Numbered from the stretch's first letter, positions 1 to 7,874 are shown. The stretch is 37,093 nucleotides of DNA from Bacillota bacterium (GCA_023459495.1 JAEWTL010000043.1:1-37093); one strand, 5' to 3'. Made by a program: numbers and translations. Notes: generated from the sequence alone by a model not told the origin.

Positions 1-54
1 CCGCATCCGGGCCATCGCCGCGTCATAGATATCGCTGATGGAAAAATCGCTCAT
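1..54 (-). CDS. phage protein, partial (runs off left edge)
   Basis: Only the first 18 codons are in the window; the protein begins MSDFSISDIYDAAM. A GGAGG site lies 11 bases upstream of the ATG, and the gene starts 3 bases after the preceding phage gene stops, so the frame and start are well supported. The opening resembles that of the phage gene at 34504-34869 (MTAKDAYNIAL...), so it may be a related connector-type protein. That is an inference from a very short match. Confidence 0.5.
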   Translation of the reverse strand, partial: MSDFSISDIYDAAMARMR

Positions 55-57
55 TTG

Positions 58-684
58 TTAGTTCCCTCCGACATAGTTGTCAAGCAGCCTTGCTTTGGCG
101 TCATTGAGTTCTTTTTTCGAAATCCGCCTGGCGTTATACAGCTCGATATACTGGTTGAGCTGATTGTAGCGCTCCGTCTCATTCACATCTCTCTCGCTCA
201 GAACATAGTTCTTGTCGAACTGCTTCTGTGCGAGCAGCGCGGCGATCTGCTGCGCGTCGGCGTCCGCGTCGATGCTGGTCAGGCTCGCGCTGTACGTGGT
301 GTCAAGGTTGGCCAGCGCAAGATTGATCTGGTCCTCATAGCCCTGCTGCTCCCGCGAGATATTGCCCAGTGTGGAGAGCAGGTTGCCGGTGTTGCGCTGC
401 TGCAGCGAGAGCGACGTGCCGCCCTCTCCCGACATGCCCATATTGGCCATGTTCTCCTTGCGCGTCTTCTCCGCCAGGGCCGTGTTGACATAGGCCTCGT
501 CGCGCAGCGGCTGGTAGGTCGCGTCCGACTGCCCCAGTTGGTTCTCATACCCCCTGCGGCTGATCGTATAGTCCGCGTCGGTCTTGACCTTCTGCGCCTC
601 GCGCGTCTTGCCGTACTGATCGACGATCCACTTTTCCTCGTCGGTCGTGGGCGTATACTGATAGGTGCTCGTGCTGTCCGCCAT
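58..684 (-). CDS. phage structural-type protein, unknown function
   Basis: A 208-residue hydrophilic protein rich in Gln, Asn, Ala and Thr, with long predicted helices and no signal peptide or membrane segment. It lies between an LLH-type holin gene and a third phage gene on the same strand, so a virion or tail-associated role is the simplest guess. I do not recognise the family. The ATG at 684 is preferred because AGGGG lies 8 bases before it. A GTG at 693 would overlap the holin stop codon (GTGA) and is the alternative start. Either way the gene is translationally coupled to the holin gene. Confidence 0.7.
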   Translation of the reverse strand: MADSTSTYQYTPTTDEEKWIVDQYGKTREAQKVKTDADYTISRRGYENQLGQSDATYQPLRDEAYVNTALAEKTRKENMANMGMSGEGGTSLSLQQRNTGNLLSTLGNISREQQGYEDQINLALANLDTTYSASLTSIDADADAQQIAALLAQKQFDKNYVLSERDVNETERYNQLNQYIELYNARRISKKELNDAKARLLDNYVGGN

Positions 685-689
685 GACGC

Positions 690-1082
690 TCACCCCTGCT
701 TCTTCAGCTGTGCCAGCCGCGACTCAATCAGATTGCCGATCCACGCGGTCACGTCGTCCGCGTTCTCCTCCAGCAGGCACAGCGAGCGCTCCGAGATATC
801 CGAGAGGAACATCTCCACAGCCCGGTCCGCCACCTCCAGTGCCTCGTCCGCCGAGAGCTTGCCGTCCGCGCTTTTCTCCTTCAGTCCGTCCACGACGGTT
901 GCCTGCAGGCTGGCCACCACGCCGTCCGCCACGGACTTGGCTTCCTCCAGCGCGGCTTTAAGCGCCTCGTTCTTCGTCCTGCCCTTCAGCCATTCAAACG
1001 CCGCCCTGATCAGCGGCACGATCACCGCGGTAAACACCAGCCCCACCCCCGCGATGATGATCTGCGTCACATCAATCTGCAT
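690..1082 (-). CDS. phage holin, LLH type
   Basis: A 130-residue protein with one N-terminal membrane segment (about residues 7-27), a basic turn (WLKGRTKNE), then a charged helical tail. This is the layout of the LLH holin family (Holin_LLH), whose members form lesions in the cytoplasmic membrane so that endolysin reaches the wall. The start is an ATG with AAGGAG eight bases upstream. It overlaps the next gene by a few bases. No endolysin gene lies next to it here; the NlpC/P60 endolysin in this window is 27 kb away in another phage module. The family call rests on architecture and the charged-tail pattern. Confidence 0.65.
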   Translation of the reverse strand: MQIDVTQIIIAGVGLVFTAVIVPLIRAAFEWLKGRTKNEALKAALEEAKSVADGVVASLQATVVDGLKEKSADGKLSADEALEVADRAVEMFLSDISERSLCLLEENADDVTAWIGNLIESRLAQLKKQG

Positions 1083-1199
1083 ACGTACACTCCTTCCGGC
1101 GGATTCCCGCCCGCTTCATGCCCCCATGCTACAGGCCGCTCCCGCTCACAACCGCTCAAAAGGGCATAAAAAAAGAGCCATATCAACACGGCCATCTTA

Positions 1200-1336
1200 A
1201 AGGCCCCCTTGCGTACCACCCCAGAAAACTTCGTTTCCCGGGGGCCCCGGTCGGGGGCTCCCGGCGCAGCCGGGTGGGGGATTCGCTGCACAAGGAACAT
1301 TTGCAATATTTGAGCTGTACCCGGAATCCCTCCACC
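1200..1336. repeat. direct repeat, copy 1 of 2
   Basis: A 137-base unit that recurs at 1403-1538 with about ten differences. It contains a palindromic core at 1219-1250 (CCCCAGAAAACTTCG, then CCCGGGGGCCCCGG) that is also found alone at 22058, 34898 and 34937. This is non-coding host repeat DNA. Confidence 0.8.
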
Positions 1337-1381
1337 GCCAATGGCGGTCCCCCTCCCTTTAGCAAGGGAGGCTCAATCATT
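1325..1381. repeat. dispersed hairpin repeat (CTCCACCGC family)
   Basis: It contains two hairpins: CCGCC-AAT-GGCGG, and CCTCCCTT-TAGC-AAGGGAGG. A reverse-complement relative lies at 18261-18315. Intergenic repeats of this kind are scattered through many clostridial genomes. Confidence 0.65.
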
Positions 1382-1402
1382 GACACGGCCTAATTGCAAA
1401 CC

Positions 1403-1538
1403 AAGGCCCCCTTGCGCACCACCCCAGAAAACTTCGTTTTCCGGGGGCCCCGGTCGGGGGCTCCCGGCCAGCCGGGTGGGGGATTCGCTTCACTAGGAAC
1501 CTTTGCAATGTTTGAACTGTACCCGAAATTCCTCCACC
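1403..1538. repeat. direct repeat, copy 2 of 2
   Basis: The second copy of the unit at 1200-1336, in the same orientation, starting 203 bases after the first. It lacks one G and carries scattered substitutions. It ends just upstream of the promoter of the VOC-domain gene. Confidence 0.8.
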
Positions 1539-1565
1539 ACCCCGTCGGCACGGCCCAACACCCCG

Positions 1566-1594
1566 TTGCCAACCGGCGGCGCTTCCGGTACAAT
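1566..1594 (+). promoter_or_regulatory. promoter for VOC-domain gene
   Basis: A -35 box TTGCCA (1566-1571), a 17-base spacer and a -10 box TACAAT (1589-1594), a good match to a sigma-A promoter. The start codon follows 73 bases later. Confidence 0.6.
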
Positions 1595-1667
1595 AGCATC
1601 AGTAAGCTGCGTATAACCCGCCCCCCCAATAAGCCATACTCCAAACAGCTTAGCTCAGGAGGACAAT

Positions 1668-2552
1668 ATGCAGAAGATCATTCCCCATCTTTGGTACGAC
1701 GACAACGCGAAGGAAGCCGTGCAGCTTTACACCAGCCTGTTCGACAACTCCGGCGTCACATTTAACTTCGTGATCGAGAACACCCCCTCCGGCGACGCGG
1801 ACTTTTACCGCTTCGAGCTGGCCGGGCAGCCGTTCTACGCCATCAGCGCGGGCCCCTACTTTACGCATAACCCGTCCCTGTCGCTCATGGTCTCGTGCGA
1901 TACCGCGGCCGAGGTGGACAGACTCCATGCGGCCCTCATCAAAGGCGGCTTTGAGCTGATGCCGCTCGGCGAATACCCGTTCAGTCCGCGCTACGCCTGG
2001 CTGCAGGACCGTTTCGGCCTCTCGTGGCAGCTCATGCAGACCGATGCCCCCGCCCCGCAGAAGATCACGCCCGACCTCCTGTTTTCGAACGGCGTCTGCG
2101 CGCAGGCCGAGGACGCGATTAACTTCTACACGCAGGTCTTTGCCGACTCCGGCGTCGACTTCTTAAGCCGCTACGCGCCGGGTGAAGCCCAGACCGACAA
2201 GGCGCGCATCAATTACGCGGCGTTCCACCTCGCGGGCGTCCCCTTTGTCGCGATGGACCACGGCGCGGAAGGCGATTTCACTTTCAACGAGGCGTTCTCC
2301 CTGCTGGTGAACTGCGCCGATCAGGAGGAGATCGACCGGCTGTGGAGCGCGCTCTCCGCGGTGCCTGAAGCCGAACAGTGCGGCTGGCTGAAGGACAAAT
2401 ACGGCGTCTCGTGGCAGATCACCCCCGAGTGGATGGACGACATGTACCTGAGCGGGCAAAAAGAGGCCATCCGGCGCGTCACCGAAGCCTTTCTGGAAAT
2501 GAAGAAGATTGACGCGGCGGCCCTGCAAAAGGCATACCGCGGCGAGGCTTGA
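1668..2552 (+). CDS. two-domain VOC / PhnB-like protein
   Basis: A 294-residue protein made of two tandem glyoxalase-fold (VOC, PhnB/3-dmu-9_3-mt type) domains. Domain 1 (about 1-125) opens with IIPHLWYDDNAKEAVQLY and domain 2 (about 130-270) with ITPDLLFSNGVCAQAEDAI. Both end with the family's W-x-L/I motif (GLSWQLM, GVSWQIT). Members are small cytoplasmic proteins often annotated as 3-demethylubiquinone methyltransferase-like, although most have no methyltransferase activity; the substrate here is unknown. AGGAGG precedes the ATG, and a promoter lies at 1566. It is monocistronic, and the next gene downstream is on the opposite strand. Confidence 0.85.
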   Translation: MQKIIPHLWYDDNAKEAVQLYTSLFDNSGVTFNFVIENTPSGDADFYRFELAGQPFYAISAGPYFTHNPSLSLMVSCDTAAEVDRLHAALIKGGFELMPLGEYPFSPRYAWLQDRFGLSWQLMQTDAPAPQKITPDLLFSNGVCAQAEDAINFYTQVFADSGVDFLSRYAPGEAQTDKARINYAAFHLAGVPFVAMDHGAEGDFTFNEAFSLLVNCADQEEIDRLWSALSAVPEAEQCGWLKDKYGVSWQITPEWMDDMYLSGQKEAIRRVTEAFLEMKKIDAAALQKAYRGEA

Positions 2553-2685
2553 GAGAGAGGATCATCTTCCTCACTTACAATCACTAAAAGGGTATAAGAA
2601 AAGAGCAGGATAGGGTTCTAGTTGCTAAGTATCATATTTAGTGGAAGGCCATAGATTGAATTTCGTTTTCCTCTTAGCTGTAATC

Positions 2686-4017
2686 CTATAATGTCTCAAT
2701 AAAACGTTGCAGTATTTTTGCAGAAGGATAGCTCGACATAGACGCCACGCCATTTGCTAATTCTACCGGGAATAAGGCTCCTTCATGCCTTCGACTTATT
2801 AGTTCAGGGAGCGTTGCCATTATGCGACCTAAGCCTATTAAGTTTTCTTTATCAGGGAATTGAGGATCTGCATTATACTCTCCAGTGGGAATATTTAAAA
2901 CGAGAGCTGTATCGGGATCAAGCTTAACGAAAACCTTTTCTCCCCAGTTTGTTCTTGAACCATAAGGATTTGCAAGACTGCCCGTTCGATAAACTTCGCG
3001 CCTTACATACTCATGGGATAAAACCGATACTGAGGGTGATTCGCCAAGTTCTTTGGGATGAACATATTTATAGACGGTAGTGAGGTGATCAAAAAATACA
3101 CCACTCTTTTCCTGCCCGATAATATGTATTGGCCGTTTTTCGGTTTTTGTATGTTCAATGAAATCACGAATCAACGGCACAAATTTTGAATATTGACTGC
3201 GCAAAGTTAATGGCCCATCTTTGATAAAAAGAGTATCAGAAAAAATGTTTTTATCCGTATGATGCCACATAAGCCTAACAATTGTGAAGAGCATCAGATG
3301 CTCCATCATAAGCATATATGCTGATACGATTTTTTCAGAAGCGCTATCATCATCCATATCTAAATGAAAACCAATCATATCAGTAAGAAATATTTCTTGA
3401 TTACAGTATGGACAAATACCTATTGACGTATCAAACATAAGTCCTGGGATCTCGTTTGAGCAATGTGGGCAATCGAACTTTGGTGAGTTAACTTTACTAC
3501 TTCCCCATTTCTTATATGCAAGCCATTTTAACGTTTGAAAATACTGCCCACCTTCATCTACTTGCATTGAATCAAATATGATATGCCTTATAGCATCATA
3601 ATTATTTCCCAAGCTAGTTTTCACGTTTTTTAACGGTAATACAGTGGCGTGAAAAAGAGCACTATCAGCCATAATGTCTTGTAACAAAAGTGGATGAGGA
3701 TTTCTTTTGTCAATCTTTTCTAACTTTTTTTGGTCCACAGAAAGCAGCGCGGTTTTTATAAATGCGACCTCTTTTCCTGTCGGCGGATTTGTTTTAACCG
3801 GAGCAAAAGAACCATCAACAGCCCAAATATACTTCAGCTTTTCATATTGGGATGTATCAAACTCATGCCATAAAGATAAATCATTGCTCTCCTCTTGGCT
3901 CTGTACATCCTCAAAATCATCAATTAACGACTGTATCCATTTGCTTTTTATAACAGACAGATGACCCAATTTTGAGGCATGCTCATCAGGCAACTTGCCA
4001 GTTGAAGTATAAGCCAT
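2686..4017 (-). CDS. NurA-domain nuclease with inserted zinc ribbon
   Basis: A 443-residue protein, third gene of the methylase-HerA-NurA operon. NurA nucleases have an RNase H-like fold and work with the HerA translocase to cut and resect DNA. Visible NurA-like features are an acidic residue after the first core strand (WAVDGS, D68), a second one in FIKDGPL (D267), and a C-terminal block with LPELISRRHEG. Residues 183-205 carry two CxxC pairs (CPHC and CPYC), a zinc-ribbon insertion that I do not know from classic archaeal NurA. A perfect GGAGG lies before the ATG, and the gap to the HerA stop is 9 bases. The base composition is AT-richer than the flanking genes, which suggests transfer. The family call rests on the motifs plus the HerA neighbour. 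Alternative: a different HerA-linked nuclease family. Confidence 0.7.
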   Translation of the reverse strand: MAYTSTGKLPDEHASKLGHLSVIKSKWIQSLIDDFEDVQSQEESNDLSLWHEFDTSQYEKLKYIWAVDGSFAPVKTNPPTGKEVAFIKTALLSVDQKKLEKIDKRNPHPLLLQDIMADSALFHATVLPLKNVKTSLGNNYDAIRHIIFDSMQVDEGGQYFQTLKWLAYKKWGSSKVNSPKFDCPHCSNEIPGLMFDTSIGICPYCNQEIFLTDMIGFHLDMDDDSASEKIVSAYMLMMEHLMLFTIVRLMWHHTDKNIFSDTLFIKDGPLTLRSQYSKFVPLIRDFIEHTKTEKRPIHIIGQEKSGVFFDHLTTVYKYVHPKELGESPSVSVLSHEYVRREVYRTGSLANPYGSRTNWGEKVFVKLDPDTALVLNIPTGEYNADPQFPDKENLIGLGRIMATLPELISRRHEGALFPVELANGVASMSSYPSAKILQRFIETL

Positions 4018-4026
4018 ATTGACCTC

Positions 4027-6018
4027 CTAAATTAGACCCGTATACAATTTTGCTTGTACAGGCACAACAAACCGATTTGACATTGTGAGCATCCGCATAA
4101 ACCCCGGGGTCTTTGCTCGTAATATATCCTGTTCTATGCCATCGAAAGCAACTTGTAAGCGCGCAAGTGCATGTGCCTCATCTTGAGATGAAAGGTGTCC
4201 TACAAAGAAATTTTCAGTTTGTGCAAGAAGTTCTTTACTAATAGTAGAAGGTGATTGTGTCGAATAAATCATCCCGATATGAAATTTCGCTCCTTCTTTT
4301 GCAAAACGTGAATATATATCAGTTATATTGTTTGACGATACCGGGAATAAATTATGTGCTTCTTCAAAATATAGCTGGATATAATGATCATTCAGCATGT
4401 TATTAACAAATTTCTGTTCTTGATGAGCAAAAACCGCGGTAGATAGTATGTCAGAAAAATACTGCCTTATGGCATCTTGTGCGTTTCCAAGATCCAGAAT
4501 TACAGTTTTACCTTCATCTAGAAAATTTAAGATATCAGCCGTAAAATCAGCTGCTTTGGCATCATGGTAATTCCTGTAGGCTCTTAAAATAGCTGGACCT
4601 GCACCAGCTTTAGGAAACAGAAAATCAAGAAGCGCGCAATCATCAGCCTCAAAAATTGGCTTTTTAGATGCGGAAATCAAATTTTTGTCCTTAGGGTTGT
4701 TAACTCTAAAAGTATTTATTGCTTCTAACTCAAGGAGCAATGCATGTAAAGAATCTATAGTGGGCAAGTTTTCTTCTTTATCTACGCCATGTGCAGCCAG
4801 GCGGAGATCTTTTGCGTAGCCTGGATTAAACCCACTCGCACGAGAGCTTCGTATCATTGAGCGAAGCCTGCTTTCATCTGCTGGGTAGCCTGCCTTTTTT
4901 AAAATTGCCCAATAATAAAGGATTTTTCTAGCGGCGCGGTTTTTATCTCCGTCTTCAAGTAGTTCAAGTTCGTTGAAATCTACAATCGCAGAATTAGTAA
5001 AACTCGTGATATATATTGAGTTTCTTTTATCAGTGCTTAGAAGAGATGCCAGAATTTGAAGCCCTGCGGATGGATATTCGAAAAAATTCATACGAAGTAC
5101 TTCAGAAGGCGTTCCCTCACGAGGAGTAAGCGCATATACCTTACAACGCTTATCGTTAGAAGAACGCAAAGATTTATTCCCATCTTGTGGATTATCGTTT
5201 GCATATTCTCCATTAATGTCGAAAATTAGCTGTCCAACAGTTTTATCTGAAGGTACGTCAGCTGTTGCATTAATCATTCCTTGCGCCAGTAGTTTAACCA
5301 CATTTGATTTGCCAAGTCTGGTCTTACCAAACATTGCTGTACGACGCCCCTTGAAGTCTTCCATAGAAATATAAGTTGGGATATTATTCGTTTGGCTCTC
5401 ACCTTCAATAAGGCGGCACTCCATTGTACGCAAATCGCCTATTTGAAACCGTGACTTATCAGGAACAATCCCGTTAATAATAACTTTTAGCAGATCATCA
5501 TTAGGAGCATAAATTTCATAGCGGTGGGCGCTCACGATATTATTTACATCACCTGAAAACTCCAAGCGTTTGGAGTCCTTGGGATTAGCATAAAACATTC
5601 CCAAAACATCACACTCTAAAGCCCCCCATTGAAGCTCGTTCTGTGTCCAAATATCAAGCTCCGGCATTGCTTTTTTATGTAATTCGAAATAAGTTTGCTG
5701 TACTTGGCTACTTAAAGGTGTAGTAGATACACCTTTCACACGGAGTAAAGAAAAATGAGGAGGGGCACTTCCATATTCACTGGGAATCATGATTAAAAAA
5801 GAGCCTCTAGGAATACCCCCAACGATAATTTTATATTGGTCAGATGTAATTATTTTGGCTGTATCAAAACCGAGTTCTAACACATAGCCAATAAATCGCA
5901 TTTTCTCCACTTCGCGGGAAGCCTTGTGTCGCTTTTCTTGTTCAACAAATGACATCAATACAGAAATGGGGTTCTCTTGATAGATAGATTTGTCAATCAG
6001 GCCAGCTAACGTACTCAT
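4027..6018 (-). CDS. HerA-type DNA-pumping ATPase
   Basis: A 663-residue ATPase of the HerA/FtsK superfamily. An N-terminal HAS-barrel region (about 40-180) is followed by Walker A GKTRLGKS (231-238), the family motif IFDINGEY (265-272), Walker B IQLYFEEAH (547-555) and a sensor-like stretch STQSPST (586-592). HerA forms hexamers that translocate duplex DNA and feed a partner nuclease; here the partner is the NurA-like gene 9 bases downstream. Its ATG overlaps the stop of the methylase gene (ATGA), so the two are translationally coupled. HerA is best known from archaeal end resection. In bacteria it recurs in anti-phage systems with various effectors, and the adjoining methylase favours that role here. 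Confidence 0.9.
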   Translation of the reverse strand: MSTLAGLIDKSIYQENPISVLMSFVEQEKRHKASREVEKMRFIGYVLELGFDTAKIITSDQYKIIVGGIPRGSFLIMIPSEYGSAPPHFSLLRVKGVSTTPLSSQVQQTYFELHKKAMPELDIWTQNELQWGALECDVLGMFYANPKDSKRLEFSGDVNNIVSAHRYEIYAPNDDLLKVIINGIVPDKSRFQIGDLRTMECRLIEGESQTNNIPTYISMEDFKGRRTAMFGKTRLGKSNVVKLLAQGMINATADVPSDKTVGQLIFDINGEYANDNPQDGNKSLRSSNDKRCKVYALTPREGTPSEVLRMNFFEYPSAGLQILASLLSTDKRNSIYITSFTNSAIVDFNELELLEDGDKNRAARKILYYWAILKKAGYPADESRLRSMIRSSRASGFNPGYAKDLRLAAHGVDKEENLPTIDSLHALLLELEAINTFRVNNPKDKNLISASKKPIFEADDCALLDFLFPKAGAGPAILRAYRNYHDAKAADFTADILNFLDEGKTVILDLGNAQDAIRQYFSDILSTAVFAHQEQKFVNNMLNDHYIQLYFEEAHNLFPVSSNNITDIYSRFAKEGAKFHIGMIYSTQSPSTISKELLAQTENFFVGHLSSQDEAHALARLQVAFDGIEQDILRAKTPGFMRMLTMSNRFVVPVQAKLYTGLI

Positions 6019-6839
6019 CTTATTTCCTCCCGTAATTTGATTGGATATGAAGATATCAATAATTCTTCTTGGTTACCTCGTCCTTCAGCCAATCCTGAAA
6101 TTGGGCTGAACCTACTTAATGTCTGTGTATAAAAGTCTTCCTCTTGGTACATCTTCTGTAGCGCCGGATAGTTAGCATTTGTGGCAATAATTATAGCACC
6201 ACGTTCACGTGCTCTCATCAAAGCTTTAAGCAGACGCTTTTGGTCTTTCCAAGAAAAAAGCCTTTCATTATATTTAATAAAGCTATTCTGATTATGCGCT
6301 ATCGTATATGGCGGATCTGCAAAAATCAGATCACCCTCATTTGCGTCCCGAATTGTATTAACAAAATCCTGTGTGCGGATATGTACATTCCGTAGAACAA
6401 GCGAATATTCTTCAAAAAGATCAATATCATCAATAAAGTAATTCTTGGTCCCTTTGGGAACATTAAAATGGCCCAGAAGATTTACTCGATACATTCCATT
6501 AAAACAAGTCCTATTTAAATACAGAAATCTAGCAGCACGAGCAAGGGCATCCTCTGGAACATTGTCTCTAACATCATAATAGTGCTGTTCGCTATGGTTC
6601 ATTTGATGTTCCTCTAAATGAACCCTTAATCGCGCTGGATTTTGTGCCATCATACGATAGGCATTTATTAAGTCAGCATTAATATCAGAAATTGTAGCAT
6701 GTTGAGGTCTGAGATAAAAAAAAGCAGACCCCCCTCCTAAAAAAGGTTCAAAATATCTATTATAGTCTTCAGGAAATATTTGATGATATCTCGATATCAA
6801 CCATCTTTTCCCACCTGGCCATTTTATAAAAGGCCTCAT
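6015..6839 (-). CDS. D12-class adenine-specific DNA methyltransferase
   Basis: A 274-residue Dam/D12-class N6-adenine methyltransferase, first gene of the HerA-NurA operon. Visible motifs are FIKWPGGKRWL at the N-terminus, the SAM-binding motif FEPFLGGGSAFF (30-41), SDIN (51-54), the D12 signature FNGMYRVN (113-120) and the catalytic DPPY (175-178). The length is normal for the class. It would methylate adenine at an unknown site, most simply to protect host DNA from the HerA-NurA complex. The ribosome site is weak (AGGGTG, 8 bases upstream). The ORF is AT-rich compared with the rest of the window. Confidence 0.93.
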   Translation of the reverse strand: MRPFIKWPGGKRWLISRYHQIFPEDYNRYFEPFLGGGSAFFYLRPQHATISDINADLINAYRMMAQNPARLRVHLEEHQMNHSEQHYYDVRDNVPEDALARAARFLYLNRTCFNGMYRVNLLGHFNVPKGTKNYFIDDIDLFEEYSLVLRNVHIRTQDFVNTIRDANEGDLIFADPPYTIAHNQNSFIKYNERLFSWKDQKRLLKALMRARERGAIIIATNANYPALQKMYQEEDFYTQTLSRFSPISGLAEGRGNQEELLISSYPIKLREEIR

Positions 6840-6919
6840 TTTTTACACCCTATCCGTTTAATCCAAGCTCTAAGTCAGAAAACATAATTGTATTTGTTAT
6901 TATCATATCACTTCCGCCA

Positions 6920-6963
6920 CATTTCAACAATATCTCCCACAAAAACAAAAAATGCCCCACGCA
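6920..6963. repeat. 44-bp repeat beside defence locus, copy A
   Basis: 41 of 44 bases match 14509-14552, in the same orientation. The shared core includes ATCTCCCA, AAAAACAAAAAATG and CCCCACGCA. At 14509 it is the T-rich tail and 3' arm of a minus-strand terminator. Here the stem is degraded and no gene feeds into it. It lies upstream of the methylase-HerA-NurA operon. Confidence 0.8.
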
Positions 6964-7031
6964 AGTGCATGCCTGTCAGGCTGCCGCCGCACCCAACCCT
7001 TCCCTGCCTTCTTCCTCTGCGGGGCAACAAA

Positions 7032-7078
7032 ATGACTTTTGTCATGCCAAAGCGTGACTTCCGGTACTGCCGCATGAC
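7032..7078. promoter_or_regulatory. TGAC/GTCA operator-like array
   Basis: The array is ATGAC-TTTT-GTCAT (7032-7045), then GTGAC (7054-7058) and ATGAC (7074-7078). The TGAC units in the same orientation are spaced 22 and 20 bases apart, about two helical turns. The array ends just before a TAAAAT -10-like box (7091-7096) that lacks a good -35. This suggests activator-dependent expression of the gene at 7124. The regulator is unknown. Confidence 0.45.
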
Positions 7079-7123
7079 AAGTTGATCCGCTAAAATGGAG
7101 ACATCAAAAGGAGGGGTTCATTC

Positions 7124-7405
7124 ATGGATAATAAAAGGTTGTTGGTAATCGTAAAGGTGTGCTTCATTCTCTTCTGCATCAACGTCAGTGCGGCGATACT
7201 CGTGGGCTGCGCGCAGGCTTTCCCCGGCCTGTTCACGATCCACATGATGGACATCATCCGGTGGCACGGCACCACCGTCGTGATCCCGATGCTCCCGCTG
7301 CTGCTGGCAGGGCTGATGATCGCCATGTTCCTGCTCATCGCGACAGCGGTGTTTAACCGCATCCTCTACGGACGGCGGCGCACAAGGCAGGGCACGGAGG
7401 AATGA
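7124..7405 (+). CDS. small membrane protein, unknown
   Basis: A 93-residue protein with two hydrophobic segments (about 5-30 and 50-78) and a basic, hydrophilic C-terminus (YGRRRTRQGTEE), so it is probably an inner-membrane hairpin. GGAGG lies six bases before the ATG. It is followed at once by a strong terminator and preceded by a repeated TGAC operator-like array, so it is a stand-alone regulated gene. I do not recognise the family. It is transcribed divergently from the methylase-HerA-NurA operon. Confidence 0.65.
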   Translation: MDNKRLLVIVKVCFILFCINVSAAILVGCAQAFPGLFTIHMMDIIRWHGTTVVIPMLPLLLAGLMIAMFLLIATAVFNRILYGRRRTRQGTEE

Positions 7406-7421
7406 ACGGTCTCATCAAAAG

Positions 7422-7454
7422 GAACGGCTGAGCAATAGCTGCCGTTCTTTTTTT
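7422..7454 (+). terminator. intrinsic terminator
   Basis: Stem GAACGGC / GCCGTTC with an inner AGC-AATA-GCT extension, followed by seven T. It ends the gene at 7124-7405. Confidence 0.85.
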
Positions 7455-7480
7455 GGCCCCCTTGGATTCCCGCCCCGCCC

Positions 7481-7636
7481 GCCCTTCCGTAAACAACTCC
7501 ACGCTGTGGTCGTTTCAAGGGAGTTATAGCTATCGGAGAGACCTAAGAGGGAAATCAAAATCCCCCTGGTCTCTTAACGAAGCCGTCCAATTTTCTATCA
7601 GGACATCCAGATACCAAACCCGCAAACAGAACAACA
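7481..7636. repeat. hairpin-bearing direct repeat, copy 1
   Basis: A unit of about 156 bases, repeated at 7684-7847 in the same orientation. Its centre is a hairpin with outer arms AGAGACC (7537-7543) and GGTCTCT (7568-7574). The inner arms have one mismatch, so this copy looks more decayed. No ORF is shared between the copies. Confidence 0.75.
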
Positions 7637-7683
7637 CCGAAGTGAGCTCGTGCATCATCTACACAACATCAAACGGTACCATC

Positions 7684-7847
7684 CGCCTTCCGAAAACAGC
7701 TCCACGCAGTGGTCGTTTCAAGGGGGTTATAGAGATTGTTAAGAGACCTAAGGGGGGAAATCGAAATCCCCCCTGGTCTCTTAACAAAAGCCGTCCAATT
7801 ATCTAACGGGACATCCAGAATGCCAAACCCGCAAACAGAAAAACAAG
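7684..7847. repeat. hairpin-bearing direct repeat, copy 2
   Basis: The better-preserved copy. The hairpin arms are GTTAAGAGACC (7738-7748) with GGTCTCTTAAC (7775-7785), and inside them GGGGGG (7752-7757) with CCCCCC (7768-7773). Flanks shared with copy 1 include GTGGTCGTTTCAAGGG and ACATCCAGA. It lies just downstream of the cold-shock gene on the minus strand, and the region holds no other gene. Confidence 0.75.
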
Positions 7848-7874
7848 GAAGTCCGTTCCATGCAATATATGCTT

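Larger units (their letters stand above)
1083..1667. other. repeat-rich intergenic region
   Basis: No gene is visible. The region holds two copies of a 137-base direct repeat, one copy of a GC-rich hairpin repeat between them (1325-1381), and the promoter of the VOC gene at its right end. Confidence 0.6.

Noticed and set aside
4027..6018. Conjugative or FtsK-type DNA translocase instead of HerA
   Set aside because: The protein has no membrane segments or gamma domain, has a HAS-barrel N-terminus and the IFDINGEY motif, and neighbours a NurA-like nuclease.
2608..6855. 9-bp inverted repeat GGATAGGGT at both edges of the HerA island, considered as an insertion end
   Set aside because: Too short, and matches of this length are expected by chance between flanks of this size. 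No target duplication is visible.
7659..7682. Short match to the 3' end of the cold-shock gene, considered as a partial gene duplication
   Set aside because: Only about 20 bases with two mismatches. Chance or repeat-borne similarity is as likely.
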